The notes beneath the pieces were generated by a model. That model searched no databases. It saw only the letters and a program-made list of their open reading frames with translations, and had not been told where the DNA came from. A stretch of DNA of 59,273 bases, taken from the NCBI GenBank assembly GCA_029987245.1, contig DALTWG010000003.1, positions 1-59,273 on the forward strand, read 5' to 3'. Position numbers and translations under genes: made by a program. The stretch's first letter is position 1. Each line of letters opens with the position of its first letter. Positions 8,826-17,527 of the stretch are shown piece after piece. The DNA is from Methanocorpusculum sp. (lineage in GTDB: Archaea; Halobacteriota; Methanomicrobia; Methanomicrobiales; Methanocorpusculaceae).

Positions 8826-9959
8826 ATGTATAAGGAAAATTTACTCATGATGCCAGGACCCGTGCCGATGCCCGAGTCTGTCAGAAATGCAATGTCGCGC
8901 CAGGCAATAAACCACAGAAGCAAGGACTTTGGCGCCTGCTACGCTGATATTGTCAGAATTTTAAAAGATATCTTCCAGACGAAAAATGATATGCTGGTTT
9001 TATCCGGTTCCGGCACCGCGGGACAGGAGGCAGCCATAGGCAGTTTTGCGCGCGGCAAAAAAATCGTTTCCCTTGTCAACGGCAAGTTCGGTGAACGCCT
9101 GGGATTAATTTCCAAAATATACGGCGACACAACCATGCTTGAATCCGAATGGGGTCACCCGTTAAACCTTGAAGGACTCAAAGAAGAGCTTGAAGCAGGC
9201 GCCGAGGTTGTAACGCTTGTCCACAATGAAACTTCCGCCGCCATCTTAAATCCGGCGGAGGAAGTCGGCAGACTCTGTAAAAAATATGATGCACTCTTTA
9301 TCTGCGACGGAATCACTTCCATCGGCGGCGATGTCTTCAAAGCAGACGAGTGGGGCGTTGATGTTGCCATCGTCGGCTCGCAGAAATGTCTTGCAGCCCC
9401 GGCGGGGCTTGCAGCCGTTTCTGTTTCACAGAAAGCATGGGACAGACTCTCCGAGCCGCGCCCGTTCTATCTTGACCTGAAAAAGGCGAAGAAATCCGCT
9501 GATGCAGACCCGATGGAAACCCCGACCACGCCGGCAGAACCGCTGTTTTTCGCACTCCAGCAGGCCTGCAGATTAATCGAAGAGGAAGGAATGGAGGCAC
9601 GTATCGCACGTCACAGAAAACTTTCCGCCGCAGTTCGCGCAGCGGGTGCCGCCTGGGGACTGGCACCGGTTCCGCAGGTCGATGCAAAGCACTTTGCCTC
9701 CAACACGGTAACCGGCTTTTTCTATCCGGCAGGTATCGAGGATTCGCAGATTCGCGGTGTCTGTAAGAAGATGGGTATTGAATTTGCCGGCGGTCAGGAC
9801 AGATTCAAAGGAAAGATTTTCAGAATCGGCAACATGGGCATTATTGATACACCCGAAGTTCTTGCAACCGTTGCAGCAGTGCAGACCGCGTTTAAGAAGG
9901 CGGGATTCAAACTGGAAGGCGACGGTCTTGAAGCAGCATGCGAACTGCTGTCTGCATAA
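8826..9959 (+). CDS. Class V PLP-dependent aminotransferase (alanine-glyoxylate / serine-pyruvate type)
   Basis: A 377-aa PLP enzyme. The N-terminal MMPGPVPMPESV and NHRSKDF are hallmarks of the alanine-glyoxylate/serine-pyruvate aminotransferase branch. SGSGTAGQEAA (60-70) binds the cofactor phosphate, D161 (ICDGITSIGG) would pair with the pyridine nitrogen, and K187 in GSQKCLAAPAGL is the Schiff-base lysine. In methanogens this family may supply serine, alanine or phosphonopyruvate-type transaminations; the true substrate is not visible. The stop is followed by a hairpin shared with the convergent protease gene. Confidence 0.9.
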   Translation: MYKENLLMMPGPVPMPESVRNAMSRQAINHRSKDFGACYADIVRILKDIFQTKNDMLVLSGSGTAGQEAAIGSFARGKKIVSLVNGKFGERLGLISKIYGDTTMLESEWGHPLNLEGLKEELEAGAEVVTLVHNETSAAILNPAEEVGRLCKKYDALFICDGITSIGGDVFKADEWGVDVAIVGSQKCLAAPAGLAAVSVSQKAWDRLSEPRPFYLDLKKAKKSADADPMETPTTPAEPLFFALQQACRLIEEEGMEARIARHRKLSAAVRAAGAAWGLAPVPQVDAKHFASNTVTGFFYPAGIEDSQIRGVCKKMGIEFAGGQDRFKGKIFRIGNMGIIDTPEVLATVAAVQTAFKKAGFKLEGDGLEAACELLSA

Positions 9960-10001
9960 AATCTCTTTTTTTGCAGCAATGCACAATAGATAAAAAACAG
10001 C

Positions 10002-10018
10002 GCGGGGAAATCCCCCGC
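10002..10018. terminator. GC-rich hairpin between convergent genes
   Basis: Arms gcgggg (10002-10007) and ccccgc (10013-10018) enclose a 5-nt loop. The hairpin sits just after the aminotransferase gene and just after the subtilase gene on the other strand, so it can act in both directions. Confidence 0.6.
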
Positions 10019-10025
10019 TTTGAGT

Positions 10026-13000
10026 TTACCGGCGCCGCAGCAAAATGTATGCGCCAAGACCGGCAGCAATACCCGCGAGCGGCACCGGCGAAGCCGGTGC
10101 TCCGGTCTCTTTTGCCGCAGCAGCCGCAGATGCGGCCGCGGTCGCCGTCGCCACTGGCGTTTCATCTTCCTCAGCCGCCTTTACAACGCCGTCAAGTTCC
10201 GCATACATAACGCCATTCACCGCGGAAAGCTCCGCAACCGCCTCATGTACCGAAACCCCGTCCGGCACTGCAGCTGAGTACAGCCCGAGACCGCCCAGAC
10301 TCCGGTACTGATACCGTGACGGCAGGTCGGCGGTTGAAATCTGCGACTCATCGATTCTGACAATCACTGTATCCTGACTGTACAACTCTTCCGTTACCAG
10401 GGCGGTGACCTCTGCTTTTGCGCCCGACACAGGAACAGCCGCACCTTTGACATACACAACCGCAAACGGCGAGAAAGACGTCGTCACCGCAGTATACTTC
10501 ACCCTGCTTGTGCCGGCTTCGTATGACGTTGCAAGCTGCTTCCAGGTACCGTCTTTCTCCTTGTGCATCAGGACCACATCCGCCGGCGTGTAACCGGCAT
10601 TTTCAATTTCCGCACAGGTAAGTTCAAAGTTCACCTCAGCAGACAAACCATCCTGATAATTTGGAATATCTATCTCGAAGACAAGAGCGACATCCGCATC
10701 TTCCGGGCCGGTCTCATCCGTTTTAACTTTAAGCGTTACCTCACCTTTTACACCGGCGGGAAGCGTCACTGACTTCACCTTCGGACTGGTGCCGAAGGAG
10801 ATAACGCCCCCGCTGCCGTCTGCTGTTCTCGGATACTCAGAATAGTGACCGGAACCGGTATCTTCACTTCCGCCCGAAGAGCGCGGCACCGGCGTCAGAG
10901 CAAGGACATACGAGGAGAATCCATCTCCCTGAAGGATATATTTGCCTTCCAAAACCTTCGGAACACACTCCGTGACATCGTCTCCGACATGGAAACCGGT
11001 TATCTTATAGCCGTCAGGGATGACATATTCGTCCGGCAAAGTGAATCCGATTCCGACACCGGTTATGTCTTCATCCGCCATGCCGGAAAGCATTGCAAAA
11101 GGAACCGCATCTTTATACTTTTTCTTGATGGAATCCGCGACACTGTTGTCAAATGCTGCGGTAACCGCCGGGAACATGCTGTCTTCCGGGAACTCTTTTT
11201 CCGCAATTTCCGCAGTTATCGTAATATACTCCGGCGTACCAGAACGATGCACCCCGTCAGCAAAAATGCCCGGATAATCGCCAATCACCTGACAAACCTT
11301 GCCGGACACCTGCGTTCCAACCGGCTGGGTAATTTCCTCTTCCATCTCCACCCCAATGGTCAGGGACCTGTCCTTTATAACGAGTTGATACGGATTAGCT
11401 TCCGGGACATAAGCAGTTACTCCCTCTGGAATGGTAAGCGTTGTTGTATCACCGGATTTTTCAGCGGTAACGCTTGACTCCGGTTTCACTTCAGGAGAGG
11501 TCTGCACCAGATACAGAGTTGATTCACCGCACGTCAGCGTGAGTACGCTTGCAGCCCCGGAATCCAGCGCAAATCTCTTTTTCATCTCTTTTGCCGGAGA
11601 TTCGCAGACAACCAGAAGCGGATTTGTTTTCGCCGTGGAAATGCCGATATCTTTTATGGTTCCGTTGAAATCCGCAGACGCATGAAAAACACCGCCGGCG
11701 TCGGCAAATGTTGAATCGACAGAGGTATTGCCAAAGAGAGAACACTCTCCATTAAGATACAGTGCTTTAACTGAAGCACCCGGTGTGCCGCGAAGCTCTG
11801 CATTATCCTGCAGAATAAGTGTTCCCGGCGAAACAATGGCGGCACACGCACCCGTACTATTTGCATCGCAGCCAGAAACCGCTGCTTTGTCCTGCACCCG
11901 GACACAGCCGCCGTCACAATAGATTCCGCCGCCAAAAACGTTAGCAGAGCAGCCGTTAATCTGCACTGAACCGCCCACCGTCACAGAAGCATCATTAGTA
12001 CACCAGATACCCCCGCCGTTGCCGCCGGTATAACTTCCGGCGCTGCAGTCAGTTATAACAGTATCTCCGCCCAGAGTGAGAGTAGAACCGTTCACATAGA
12101 TTGCTCCCCCGCCACTCTTCGCACTGCAGCCGGAAATGATTCCGCCGGTAACGGATGCATTTGCTCCTGTATATACAAGAATAGCACCACCCGATTGTTC
12201 TGCAGTACAGTTGCTGATACTGCCTCCCTCCATGGTAAAAGGAGAGGCAACAACAGCCACTGCACCCATCGAGGCTGATGAATTGGAAATGGTACCCTTC
12301 TTTATCTCTACACTCTTTGCATTATCTGCACATACAGCAGAGCCCGCTATAGCATTGCAGCGCGTAATGGTTGCTCCGTCGAGAACAAAGCTGCCGCCAT
12401 TGATTATCTGTACCGCACCGCCGTAATCTCCGCTGAAGTCACACAGGGTGCCCCCGAAAAGAGTGCAGGTGCCTAAAACACTGATACCGGAAACAGACTG
12501 ATATTTCGCCGGTTCTGCCGAGAGAACCGAGGAACCGGTAAGAAGCACCGGTTCCTCGTCCATATAAACCGGAATTCTGCCGTTAATGCTTTCACCGGAA
12601 ATCAAACCGGTACCGCCGCAGTCATAAACCGCAAGCACGGCATTTTCCGGAACCTGTATGAGGAATGAATCGGAAAATGCCGACGGATTTGCACTGATGG
12701 TCTGACCGTTAAGGCAAAGATTAACAGTACCTGAGACAACCCACGGCTTATTCAGGGAAACATCACTGGTAAGATAATAACTGCCGGATTTTGCCGGAAG
12801 AGAATCTGCGCTTTCCCATTTTTCCCAGGTAATACTATCATGGTCTTTGTGCTGCGGTGCAGCAGGTTTTTCCTTCCAGTGCGCATACAGCGTCATATCA
12901 CGGCAAACCGCATCGGAGAAATCCCAGAGGCTGCCCTCCTCTCCTGCTTCGGTATACCAGCCGTCAAAAATATAACCGGAGCGAACCGGGTCATCCGGCG

Positions 13001-14318
13001 GCTGCTCAACCGCTTTGTTCTTTAATGCAATCTCAGGATATATCTCGCTGCCGCCGCAGGAATCGAAAGTAACATCATAGAAGAGTTTTTCAAAAGCAGT
13101 ATTGACCGCGGCTGTTGCATTGACTTTGGCACCGGTTGCAATTTTTCCTTCCAGAGCCTCGACCGGGTCGGCGGTTTCTTTTATAATGCCGATTATTTGA
13201 TACGGTTTCAGATTAGAGTTTGCACTAAGCATTAATCCTGCAATTCCACTCACCAGAGGCGTTGCCATGGATGTGCCGCTCATTAGCCCGTAACCCCCGT
13301 CAAAAGTTGTAGACATAATGCCTACACCGGGTGATGCAACATCCACACTGGAAAGACCCCAGTCGGAAAAGTCGGCAAGAGTATTGTTTTTATCAATAGC
13401 GGCAACCGAGAGAACATTTTTAGCGGTGTACGAAGAGGGAAACACCGGTATTTTGTCATTATCGGTAGATTCGTTACCTGCTGCAGCAACGATAAGGATG
13501 TCATCAGAAAGTTCTCTGATAACATCGTTTTCGGCGCGGCCGTACCCGCCGCCAAGCGACATACTGGCTATTTTCGCACCATTCTTGTACGCATACGCAA
13601 GAGCTTCAAGAATAGCGGATGAGTTTCCTCCGATATTGCTGCCCAGTACTTTTAATGCCATAAGGCGGGTGTTCCAGTTCATTCCGGTTACGCCGATACC
13701 GTTGTTCCCAACAGCACCGATGGTTCCGGCGCAGTGAGTCCCGTGACCGTTGTCGTCCATCGGGTCGCTGGTCTCATCGATGAAATTATAGCCGTAATAA
13801 TCATCAACATAGCCGTTTCCATCGTCGTCTATGCCGTTATTCGGAATTTCATCCGTGTTTATCCACATATTGTCTTTGAGGTCTTCATGGTCGTATTTGA
13901 TGCCAGAATCAATTACAGCGATAATCACCTCATCTGAGCCGGTGGTTATATCCCATGCCCCTTGGGCCTGCGCATTGGTCAGACTCCAGAGCGACCCGTC
14001 TGCATACTTCGGGTCGTTTGGAACAGCCTGTGCGGTTACTACACGATCCGCTTCAGCATAAATAACGCCGGCCGTCGATGCATACGCAGAAACCACCGTC
14101 GTTACATCTTCATCGGTTTTAAGAAGATACAGCCCGGAAACAATATCAGAAAAATCTTTCAGAATAAGGTCCTGGTCCGGGACGGTGCCATCTGCAAACC
14201 GGACAAAGAGTTGTCCGGGAACATACTCTGCTTCATCATCTGCTGCTGCAGCGCCCGTGCAAAAGAGGGCAGCTGCAATCAGCAGTATTGTAATAAATTT
14301 CAGCACGGGGGATTGCAT
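10026..14318 (-). CDS. Giant secreted subtilisin-like serine protease (S8) with beta-helix region and C-terminal membrane anchor
   Basis: A 1430-aa surface protease. Layout: signal peptide (1-25); propeptide (about 28-97); S8 domain with triad D137 (AVIDSGI), H192 (NGHGTHCAG) and S350 (SGTSMATP), and oxyanion N282; an InlB-type B repeat (about 414-483, ending GWYT..LYAHW); and a long right-handed beta-helix-like region rich in GGAIYV/GGGIYC-type rungs (about 500-900). Then come a PGF-pre-PGF-like domain (about 1170-1290, ending SFSPFAVVYV), a second propeptide-like domain (1302-1385), an Ala/Thr linker and a tail with SPVPLAGIAAGLG, a hydrophobic helix and RRR. That tail is the kind processed or retained at the archaeal surface. 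The substrate is unknown; adhesion or polymer degradation is plausible. Confidence 0.92.
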   Translation of the reverse strand: MQSPVLKFITILLIAAALFCTGAAAADDEAEYVPGQLFVRFADGTVPDQDLILKDFSDIVSGLYLLKTDEDVTTVVSAYASTAGVIYAEADRVVTAQAVPNDPKYADGSLWSLTNAQAQGAWDITTGSDEVIIAVIDSGIKYDHEDLKDNMWINTDEIPNNGIDDDGNGYVDDYYGYNFIDETSDPMDDNGHGTHCAGTIGAVGNNGIGVTGMNWNTRLMALKVLGSNIGGNSSAILEALAYAYKNGAKIASMSLGGGYGRAENDVIRELSDDILIVAAAGNESTDNDKIPVFPSSYTAKNVLSVAAIDKNNTLADFSDWGLSSVDVASPGVGIMSTTFDGGYGLMSGTSMATPLVSGIAGLMLSANSNLKPYQIIGIIKETADPVEALEGKIATGAKVNATAAVNTAFEKLFYDVTFDSCGGSEIYPEIALKNKAVEQPPDDPVRSGYIFDGWYTEAGEEGSLWDFSDAVCRDMTLYAHWKEKPAAPQHKDHDSITWEKWESADSLPAKSGSYYLTSDVSLNKPWVVSGTVNLCLNGQTISANPSAFSDSFLIQVPENAVLAVYDCGGTGLISGESINGRIPVYMDEEPVLLTGSSVLSAEPAKYQSVSGISVLGTCTLFGGTLCDFSGDYGGAVQIINGGSFVLDGATITRCNAIAGSAVCADNAKSVEIKKGTISNSSASMGAVAVVASPFTMEGGSISNCTAEQSGGAILVYTGANASVTGGIISGCSAKSGGGAIYVNGSTLTLGGDTVITDCSAGSYTGGNGGGIWCTNDASVTVGGSVQINGCSANVFGGGIYCDGGCVRVQDKAAVSGCDANSTGACAAIVSPGTLILQDNAELRGTPGASVKALYLNGECSLFGNTSVDSTFADAGGVFHASADFNGTIKDIGISTAKTNPLLVVCESPAKEMKKRFALDSGAASVLTLTCGESTLYLVQTSPEVKPESSVTAEKSGDTTTLTIPEGVTAYVPEANPYQLVIKDRSLTIGVEMEEEITQPVGTQVSGKVCQVIGDYPGIFADGVHRSGTPEYITITAEIAEKEFPEDSMFPAVTAAFDNSVADSIKKKYKDAVPFAMLSGMADEDITGVGIGFTLPDEYVIPDGYKITGFHVGDDVTECVPKVLEGKYILQGDGFSSYVLALTPVPRSSGGSEDTGSGHYSEYPRTADGSGGVISFGTSPKVKSVTLPAGVKGEVTLKVKTDETGPEDADVALVFEIDIPNYQDGLSAEVNFELTCAEIENAGYTPADVVLMHKEKDGTWKQLATSYEAGTSRVKYTAVTTSFSPFAVVYVKGAAVPVSGAKAEVTALVTEELYSQDTVIVRIDESQISTADLPSRYQYRSLGGLGLYSAAVPDGVSVHEAVAELSAVNGVMYAELDGVVKAAEEDETPVATATAAASAAAAAKETGAPASPVPLAGIAAGLGAYILLRRR

Positions 14319-14429
14319 AATTATATATAGGCTTTACAGAATCTTAAACATAGCAGATGGAGAAGGGACGGACCACACATATGCAAAATCTTAATATACT
14401 TCAGCGCATATGTGTAAGAGTTCACCAGC
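14319..14429. promoter_or_regulatory. Divergent promoter with inverted repeat flanking a TATA box
   Basis: Inverted repeat acacatatgc (14375-14384) and gcatatgtgt (14406-14415), ten perfect base pairs. It flanks the TATA-like cttaatata (about 14389-14397) that should drive the DUF134 operon starting at 14430. A bound dimer or tetramer would block the TATA box. The first gene encodes a helix-turn-helix protein, so autoregulation is the natural guess. The minus-strand protease promoter (AT-rich about 14320-14352) shares the region. Confidence 0.65.
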
Positions 14430-14816
14430 ATGAGCGAAACAACAGGCCGGCCGAAAACCGCAAGAACCGTCAGCCCCGAACCCGGGGCAGGCTGCTACGC
14501 ACCGGTATGCCCCAGGAAATTCCAGAGCGCCGAATGTGTTCTTCTTCACCCCGAAGAACTCGCCCTTCTGCGCCTTATCGATTTGGATGGACATTCCCAG
14601 GAAGAAGCAGCTGTAATGCTCGGTGTCTCGCGCAAAACCGCCTGGCGCGACATTCACGAAGCCCGCTATAAAATTGCAGACGCCATCGTGAACGGGAAAA
14701 TGCTTCGGGTAACCTGCGCGGAAAACACGCCTGCGGCGTGTTCTCCGCTGCCGGTTCCTCTCGCAAAACCCGCCAAAACCGCTGGTCACAAAAATACACG
14801 GAAGAAACAAACATGA
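14430..14816 (+). CDS. DUF134 family DNA-binding protein (sigma-70 region 4-like HTH)
   Basis: A 128-aa putative regulator. The core, FQSAECVLLHPEELALLRLIDLDGHSQEEAAVMLGVSRKTAWRDIHEARYKIADAI, is the DUF134 helix-turn-helix (EEAAVMLGVSRKTAWRDI about residues 58-75). The proline-rich N-terminus carries CYAPVC, and the C-terminal tail is low complexity and basic. Its stop overlaps the Mrp start as ATGA (14813-14816), so the genes are translationally coupled. DUF134 next to an Mrp/NBP35 ATPase suggests regulation tied to Fe-S status, but that is inference. Confidence 0.85.
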   Translation: MSETTGRPKTARTVSPEPGAGCYAPVCPRKFQSAECVLLHPEELALLRLIDLDGHSQEEAAVMLGVSRKTAWRDIHEARYKIADAIVNGKMLRVTCAENTPAACSPLPVPLAKPAKTAGHKNTRKKQT

Positions 14817-15679
14817 GCGAATCAGAAGGATGCGACGGACACTGTGACTCCTGTTCCTCCAAGGAAGGATGCTCCAAGCCCCAGAAAGTAGATGTCAGTG
14901 TAAAGCATGTAATTTTAGTCCTCTCCGGCAAAGGAGGCGTGGGAAAATCCACCGTCTCCGTAAACCTTGCCTATGCCCTCTCCAACCACGGCTACCAGAC
15001 CGGTCTTTTAGACCTCGATATCCACGGTCCCTCCATCGGCAAAATGCTCGGTATCGAAGACCTGCGCCTGCAGGCAATCGGCAACAAGATTATGCCAATC
15101 AAAGTAACCGGCTCACTCAAAGCAGTCTCCATGGCACTGCTCTTAAACGAGACCGACAGCCCGGTAGTCTGGCGCGGACCCATGAAGGCTGCTGCCATTC
15201 AGCAGTTTTTAGGCGACGTTGACTGGGGAGACCTTGACTACCTTGTCTGCGACCTGCCACCGGGAACCGGCGACGAGGCATTAAACATCGTCCAGTTCGC
15301 ACCTAACGTCGAAGGCGCGGTTATTGTCACCACCCCGCAGGATGTTGCAGTTCTTGACTCCACCAAGGCAATCAAGTTCATTGAAATGATGGATTTACCG
15401 GTACTCGGCATCGTTGAAAACATGTCCGGATTTGTCTGCCCGCACTGCGGTGAAGTAGTCGACCTCTTCGGCCGCGGCGGCGGAAAGAAGGCAGCCGAGC
15501 AGTACAATGTGCCGTTCCTTGGCGAAATCCCGCTTGACATGGGCATGCGCGTTGCAGGCGATGAAGGAAGACCGTTCATTGTCATGAAACCCGGCGAGAA
15601 AACAGGAAACCCGACCCGCGACGCCGTAGACAAAGTTATGGAAAACCTGATTAAAGAAGTCGAAAAGCGCGAAGAGTAA
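14813..15679 (+). CDS. Mrp/NBP35-type Fe-S cluster carrier ATPase
   Basis: A 288-aa P-loop ATPase that holds and transfers Fe-S clusters. The start is chosen at MSESEGCDGHC because it forms an ATGA overlap with the upstream gene and matches the NBP35 layout. N-terminal Cys motif C7-x3-C11-x2-C14-x5-C20; deviant Walker A SGKGGVGKST (39-47); GLLDLDIHGPSI; CDLPPGTGDEAL; and the bridging-cluster motif C209-P-H-C212. Both NBP35 cluster sites are therefore kept. It is followed after 2 nt by mfnD, so the cluster carrier and methanofuran genes are on one transcript, an unexplained pairing. Confidence 0.93.
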   Translation: MSESEGCDGHCDSCSSKEGCSKPQKVDVSVKHVILVLSGKGGVGKSTVSVNLAYALSNHGYQTGLLDLDIHGPSIGKMLGIEDLRLQAIGNKIMPIKVTGSLKAVSMALLLNETDSPVVWRGPMKAAAIQQFLGDVDWGDLDYLVCDLPPGTGDEALNIVQFAPNVEGAVIVTTPQDVAVLDSTKAIKFIEMMDLPVLGIVENMSGFVCPHCGEVVDLFGRGGGKKAAEQYNVPFLGEIPLDMGMRVAGDEGRPFIVMKPGEKTGNPTRDAVDKVMENLIKEVEKREE

Positions 15680-15681
15680 CC

Positions 15682-16593
15682 ATGAAGATTCTCTTAGCAG
15701 AATACACCGTATGCAACGACCCGGAACTCGCACCCGAAGGCCGCGCCATGGTTTCGGTCCTGAAAAAATCCTTTGAGGCGGCGGGGCACACTGTTGTCCA
15801 GCCCCAGGGGAAAAATTTCGCGGGAGAAATCGCCCGGCTTGCGCCGGAATGCGACTACGGTCTTGTAATCGCCCCCGATGAACTGTTATCAAAGTTCACC
15901 CACATCCTCGAGCTTGCCACCCACAATATCGGCTCCGACAGCATGGCTGTCGCCGTCTGCGCAAACAAGCGCCTTGCATCAAAGCACTTAGCGGCAGCAG
16001 GCATTATGGTCCCCAAAGAGGTTGACTCCTCCTTCGCCGGCAAACGTGTAATAAAACCGGTGAAAGGCGCGGGATCTGTTGGTGTGCGCATCGCAAAAGA
16101 AGGTGAAGAGCCGGCTGAAGGCGAGATGTCAGTTGAATACATCGAAGGAGAGCATTACAGCGTAAGCATTGTGGGAAGCCGGGTTGTGGGGGAGGCCTGC
16201 GGCTTTTACAGCGGGCTTCCGCCGGTTTTTCTTACCATTAACCGCCAGTATTCCCATCCGGACGCAGACGGCAGATTCGTCTACGAGGGCGGCGAAACAC
16301 CGGTGCACCCGCCGTGTGAAGCAAAAATGATTGAGGCTGCCAAAACCTCGATTGAAAAACTCGGCTGCCAGGGCTACACCGGTCTTGACATGGTGGTAAC
16401 GCCCGCGGGCGATGTCTATGTCGTAGATGTAAATCCGAGACCTACTATGAGCCTTCTTGGCATCTGCGGCGTCATTGAAGAAAATATCGCCGATGTGCTC
16501 TTAAAAGCTACGGTGGGTCTGCCGCCTGAGTGTGTGCATTACAACGGGCGCACGGCGACATTCGATGACAAAGGCGGGGTTACGCTTTCATGA
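15682..16593 (+). CDS. mfnD: Tyramine--L-glutamate ligase, ATP-grasp (methanofuran biosynthesis)
   Basis: A 303-aa ATP-grasp enzyme that joins tyramine to glutamate in methanofuran assembly. An N-terminal Rossmann-like part (MKILLAEYTVCNDPEL) is followed by the ATP-grasp core: KRVIKPVKGAGSVGVRIA, EYIEGEHYSVSIV, and the Mg-binding DVNPRPTMSLLG near the C-terminus. The assignment comes from recognition of the family and from the downstream mfnF, which overlaps it by ATGA (16590-16593). The ligase reaction is established for the M. jannaschii homologue; here it is inferred. Confidence 0.85.
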   Translation: MKILLAEYTVCNDPELAPEGRAMVSVLKKSFEAAGHTVVQPQGKNFAGEIARLAPECDYGLVIAPDELLSKFTHILELATHNIGSDSMAVAVCANKRLASKHLAAAGIMVPKEVDSSFAGKRVIKPVKGAGSVGVRIAKEGEEPAEGEMSVEYIEGEHYSVSIVGSRVVGEACGFYSGLPPVFLTINRQYSHPDADGRFVYEGGETPVHPPCEAKMIEAAKTSIEKLGCQGYTGLDMVVTPAGDVYVVDVNPRPTMSLLGICGVIEENIADVLLKATVGLPPECVHYNGRTATFDDKGGVTLS

Positions 16594-17510
16594 TTGGAAT
16601 CGATGTCGGCGGCGCAAATCTGAAAGTCGTTGACGAATCCGGCGTCCATATTCATTACTGTCCGCTGTGGAAAGAGTCGCCCTTAGCTGAAATTATCGCC
16701 GGCTATGCCCCGGCAAAAGAAGCCGCTGTCGTGATGAGCGGAGAGCTTGCCGACGGCTTTTTCAACAAGGACGAGGGCATCAGATTTATTGTCGATGCGG
16801 TAAAGGCGACGTTTCCGGATGCGCTGTTTTATGGAACAGACGCCCGATTCCATAAGGGCGCCTGCCGCGAACTTGCCGCCGCGAACTGGCTTGCATCGGT
16901 TGATTACCTGAGAACGCTCTATCCAAACGGCCTGATGCTTGACATCGGCAGCACAACAGCCGATATTGTCCCCTTCGGCCGGTTTGATGAGCTCAAGGGT
17001 ATGACCGATACCGACCGGCTCCAGGCAGGGTATCTTGTCTACACCGGAATGCTGAGAACGCCAGTTGCGGCGCTTGCTTCAAGCGCAATAATCAACGGGC
17101 GCAAAACACCGTTTTCAACAGAATATTTCGCCTGTTCGGGCGATGCAAACTTTGTGCTCGGGCTTATCGATAAAGATGAGTATACATCGGCGACCCCGGA
17201 CGGCAAAGAAGTTTCCCGCGAGGCGTGTCTTCGCCGGCTTGCAAGAACAGTCTGCGCCGATTTGGAAGAAATCGGCGAGGAGGGCGCGCTTTCAATTGCG
17301 CGTGTGTTCTGCGACGCGCAGCAGAAACTGGTCTGCGGCGCGGTGAAAAAAGCTGCGGCGGACTCCGGCGCTGATACGATTCTTGTCGGCGGCATCGGCT
17401 CGGCTGTGTTTGCAAAACCGGTCGGCGGGGTTGACCTGACGGCTGAAACAGGCATCGCTGCCGATGCGCTGCCCGCATTTGCGGTGCGCGAAATCGCCCG
17501 GCACGGATAA
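16590..17510 (+). CDS. mfnF: MfnF-type methanofuran pathway condensing enzyme (hydantoinase/actin-fold)
   Basis: A 306-aa protein of the ASKHA-like family once called 'H4MPT-linked C1 transfer pathway protein'. It joins the furan and tyramine-derived halves to give the APMF-type intermediate. Motifs: MIGIDVGGANLKVV (phosphate-1 loop), MLDIGSTTADIVPF (phosphate-2 loop, about 112-125), and a C-terminal ILVGGIGSAVFAKP adenosine-type motif. Immediately after mfnD with ATGA overlap. The family is clear; the chemical step is taken from published work on methanogen homologues. Confidence 0.85.
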   Translation: MIGIDVGGANLKVVDESGVHIHYCPLWKESPLAEIIAGYAPAKEAAVVMSGELADGFFNKDEGIRFIVDAVKATFPDALFYGTDARFHKGACRELAAANWLASVDYLRTLYPNGLMLDIGSTTADIVPFGRFDELKGMTDTDRLQAGYLVYTGMLRTPVAALASSAIINGRKTPFSTEYFACSGDANFVLGLIDKDEYTSATPDGKEVSREACLRRLARTVCADLEEIGEEGALSIARVFCDAQQKLVCGAVKKAAADSGADTILVGGIGSAVFAKPVGGVDLTAETGIAADALPAFAVREIARHG

Positions 17511-17514
17511 ACGC

Positions 17515-17523
17515 ATTTTTTTT
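17515..17523. terminator. T-tract between convergent mfnF and ClC genes
   Basis: Nine consecutive T residues lie 5 nt after the mfnF stop, within a 17-bp gap between convergent genes. This suits archaeal oligo-T termination of the DUF134-mrp-mfnD-mfnF transcript. Confidence 0.5.
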
Positions 17524-17527
17524 GGAC

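Noticed and set aside
8774..8923. Longer N-terminus for PurE beginning at 8923
   Set aside because: The extra 50 residues are hydrophobic and unrelated to PurE, and the sequence overlaps the divergent promoter and the start of the aminotransferase gene.
10845..11477. A 210-aa open frame antisense to the subtilase
   Set aside because: Composition is Arg/Ile/Ser-rich and unlike a protein; the subtilase is intact on the other strand.
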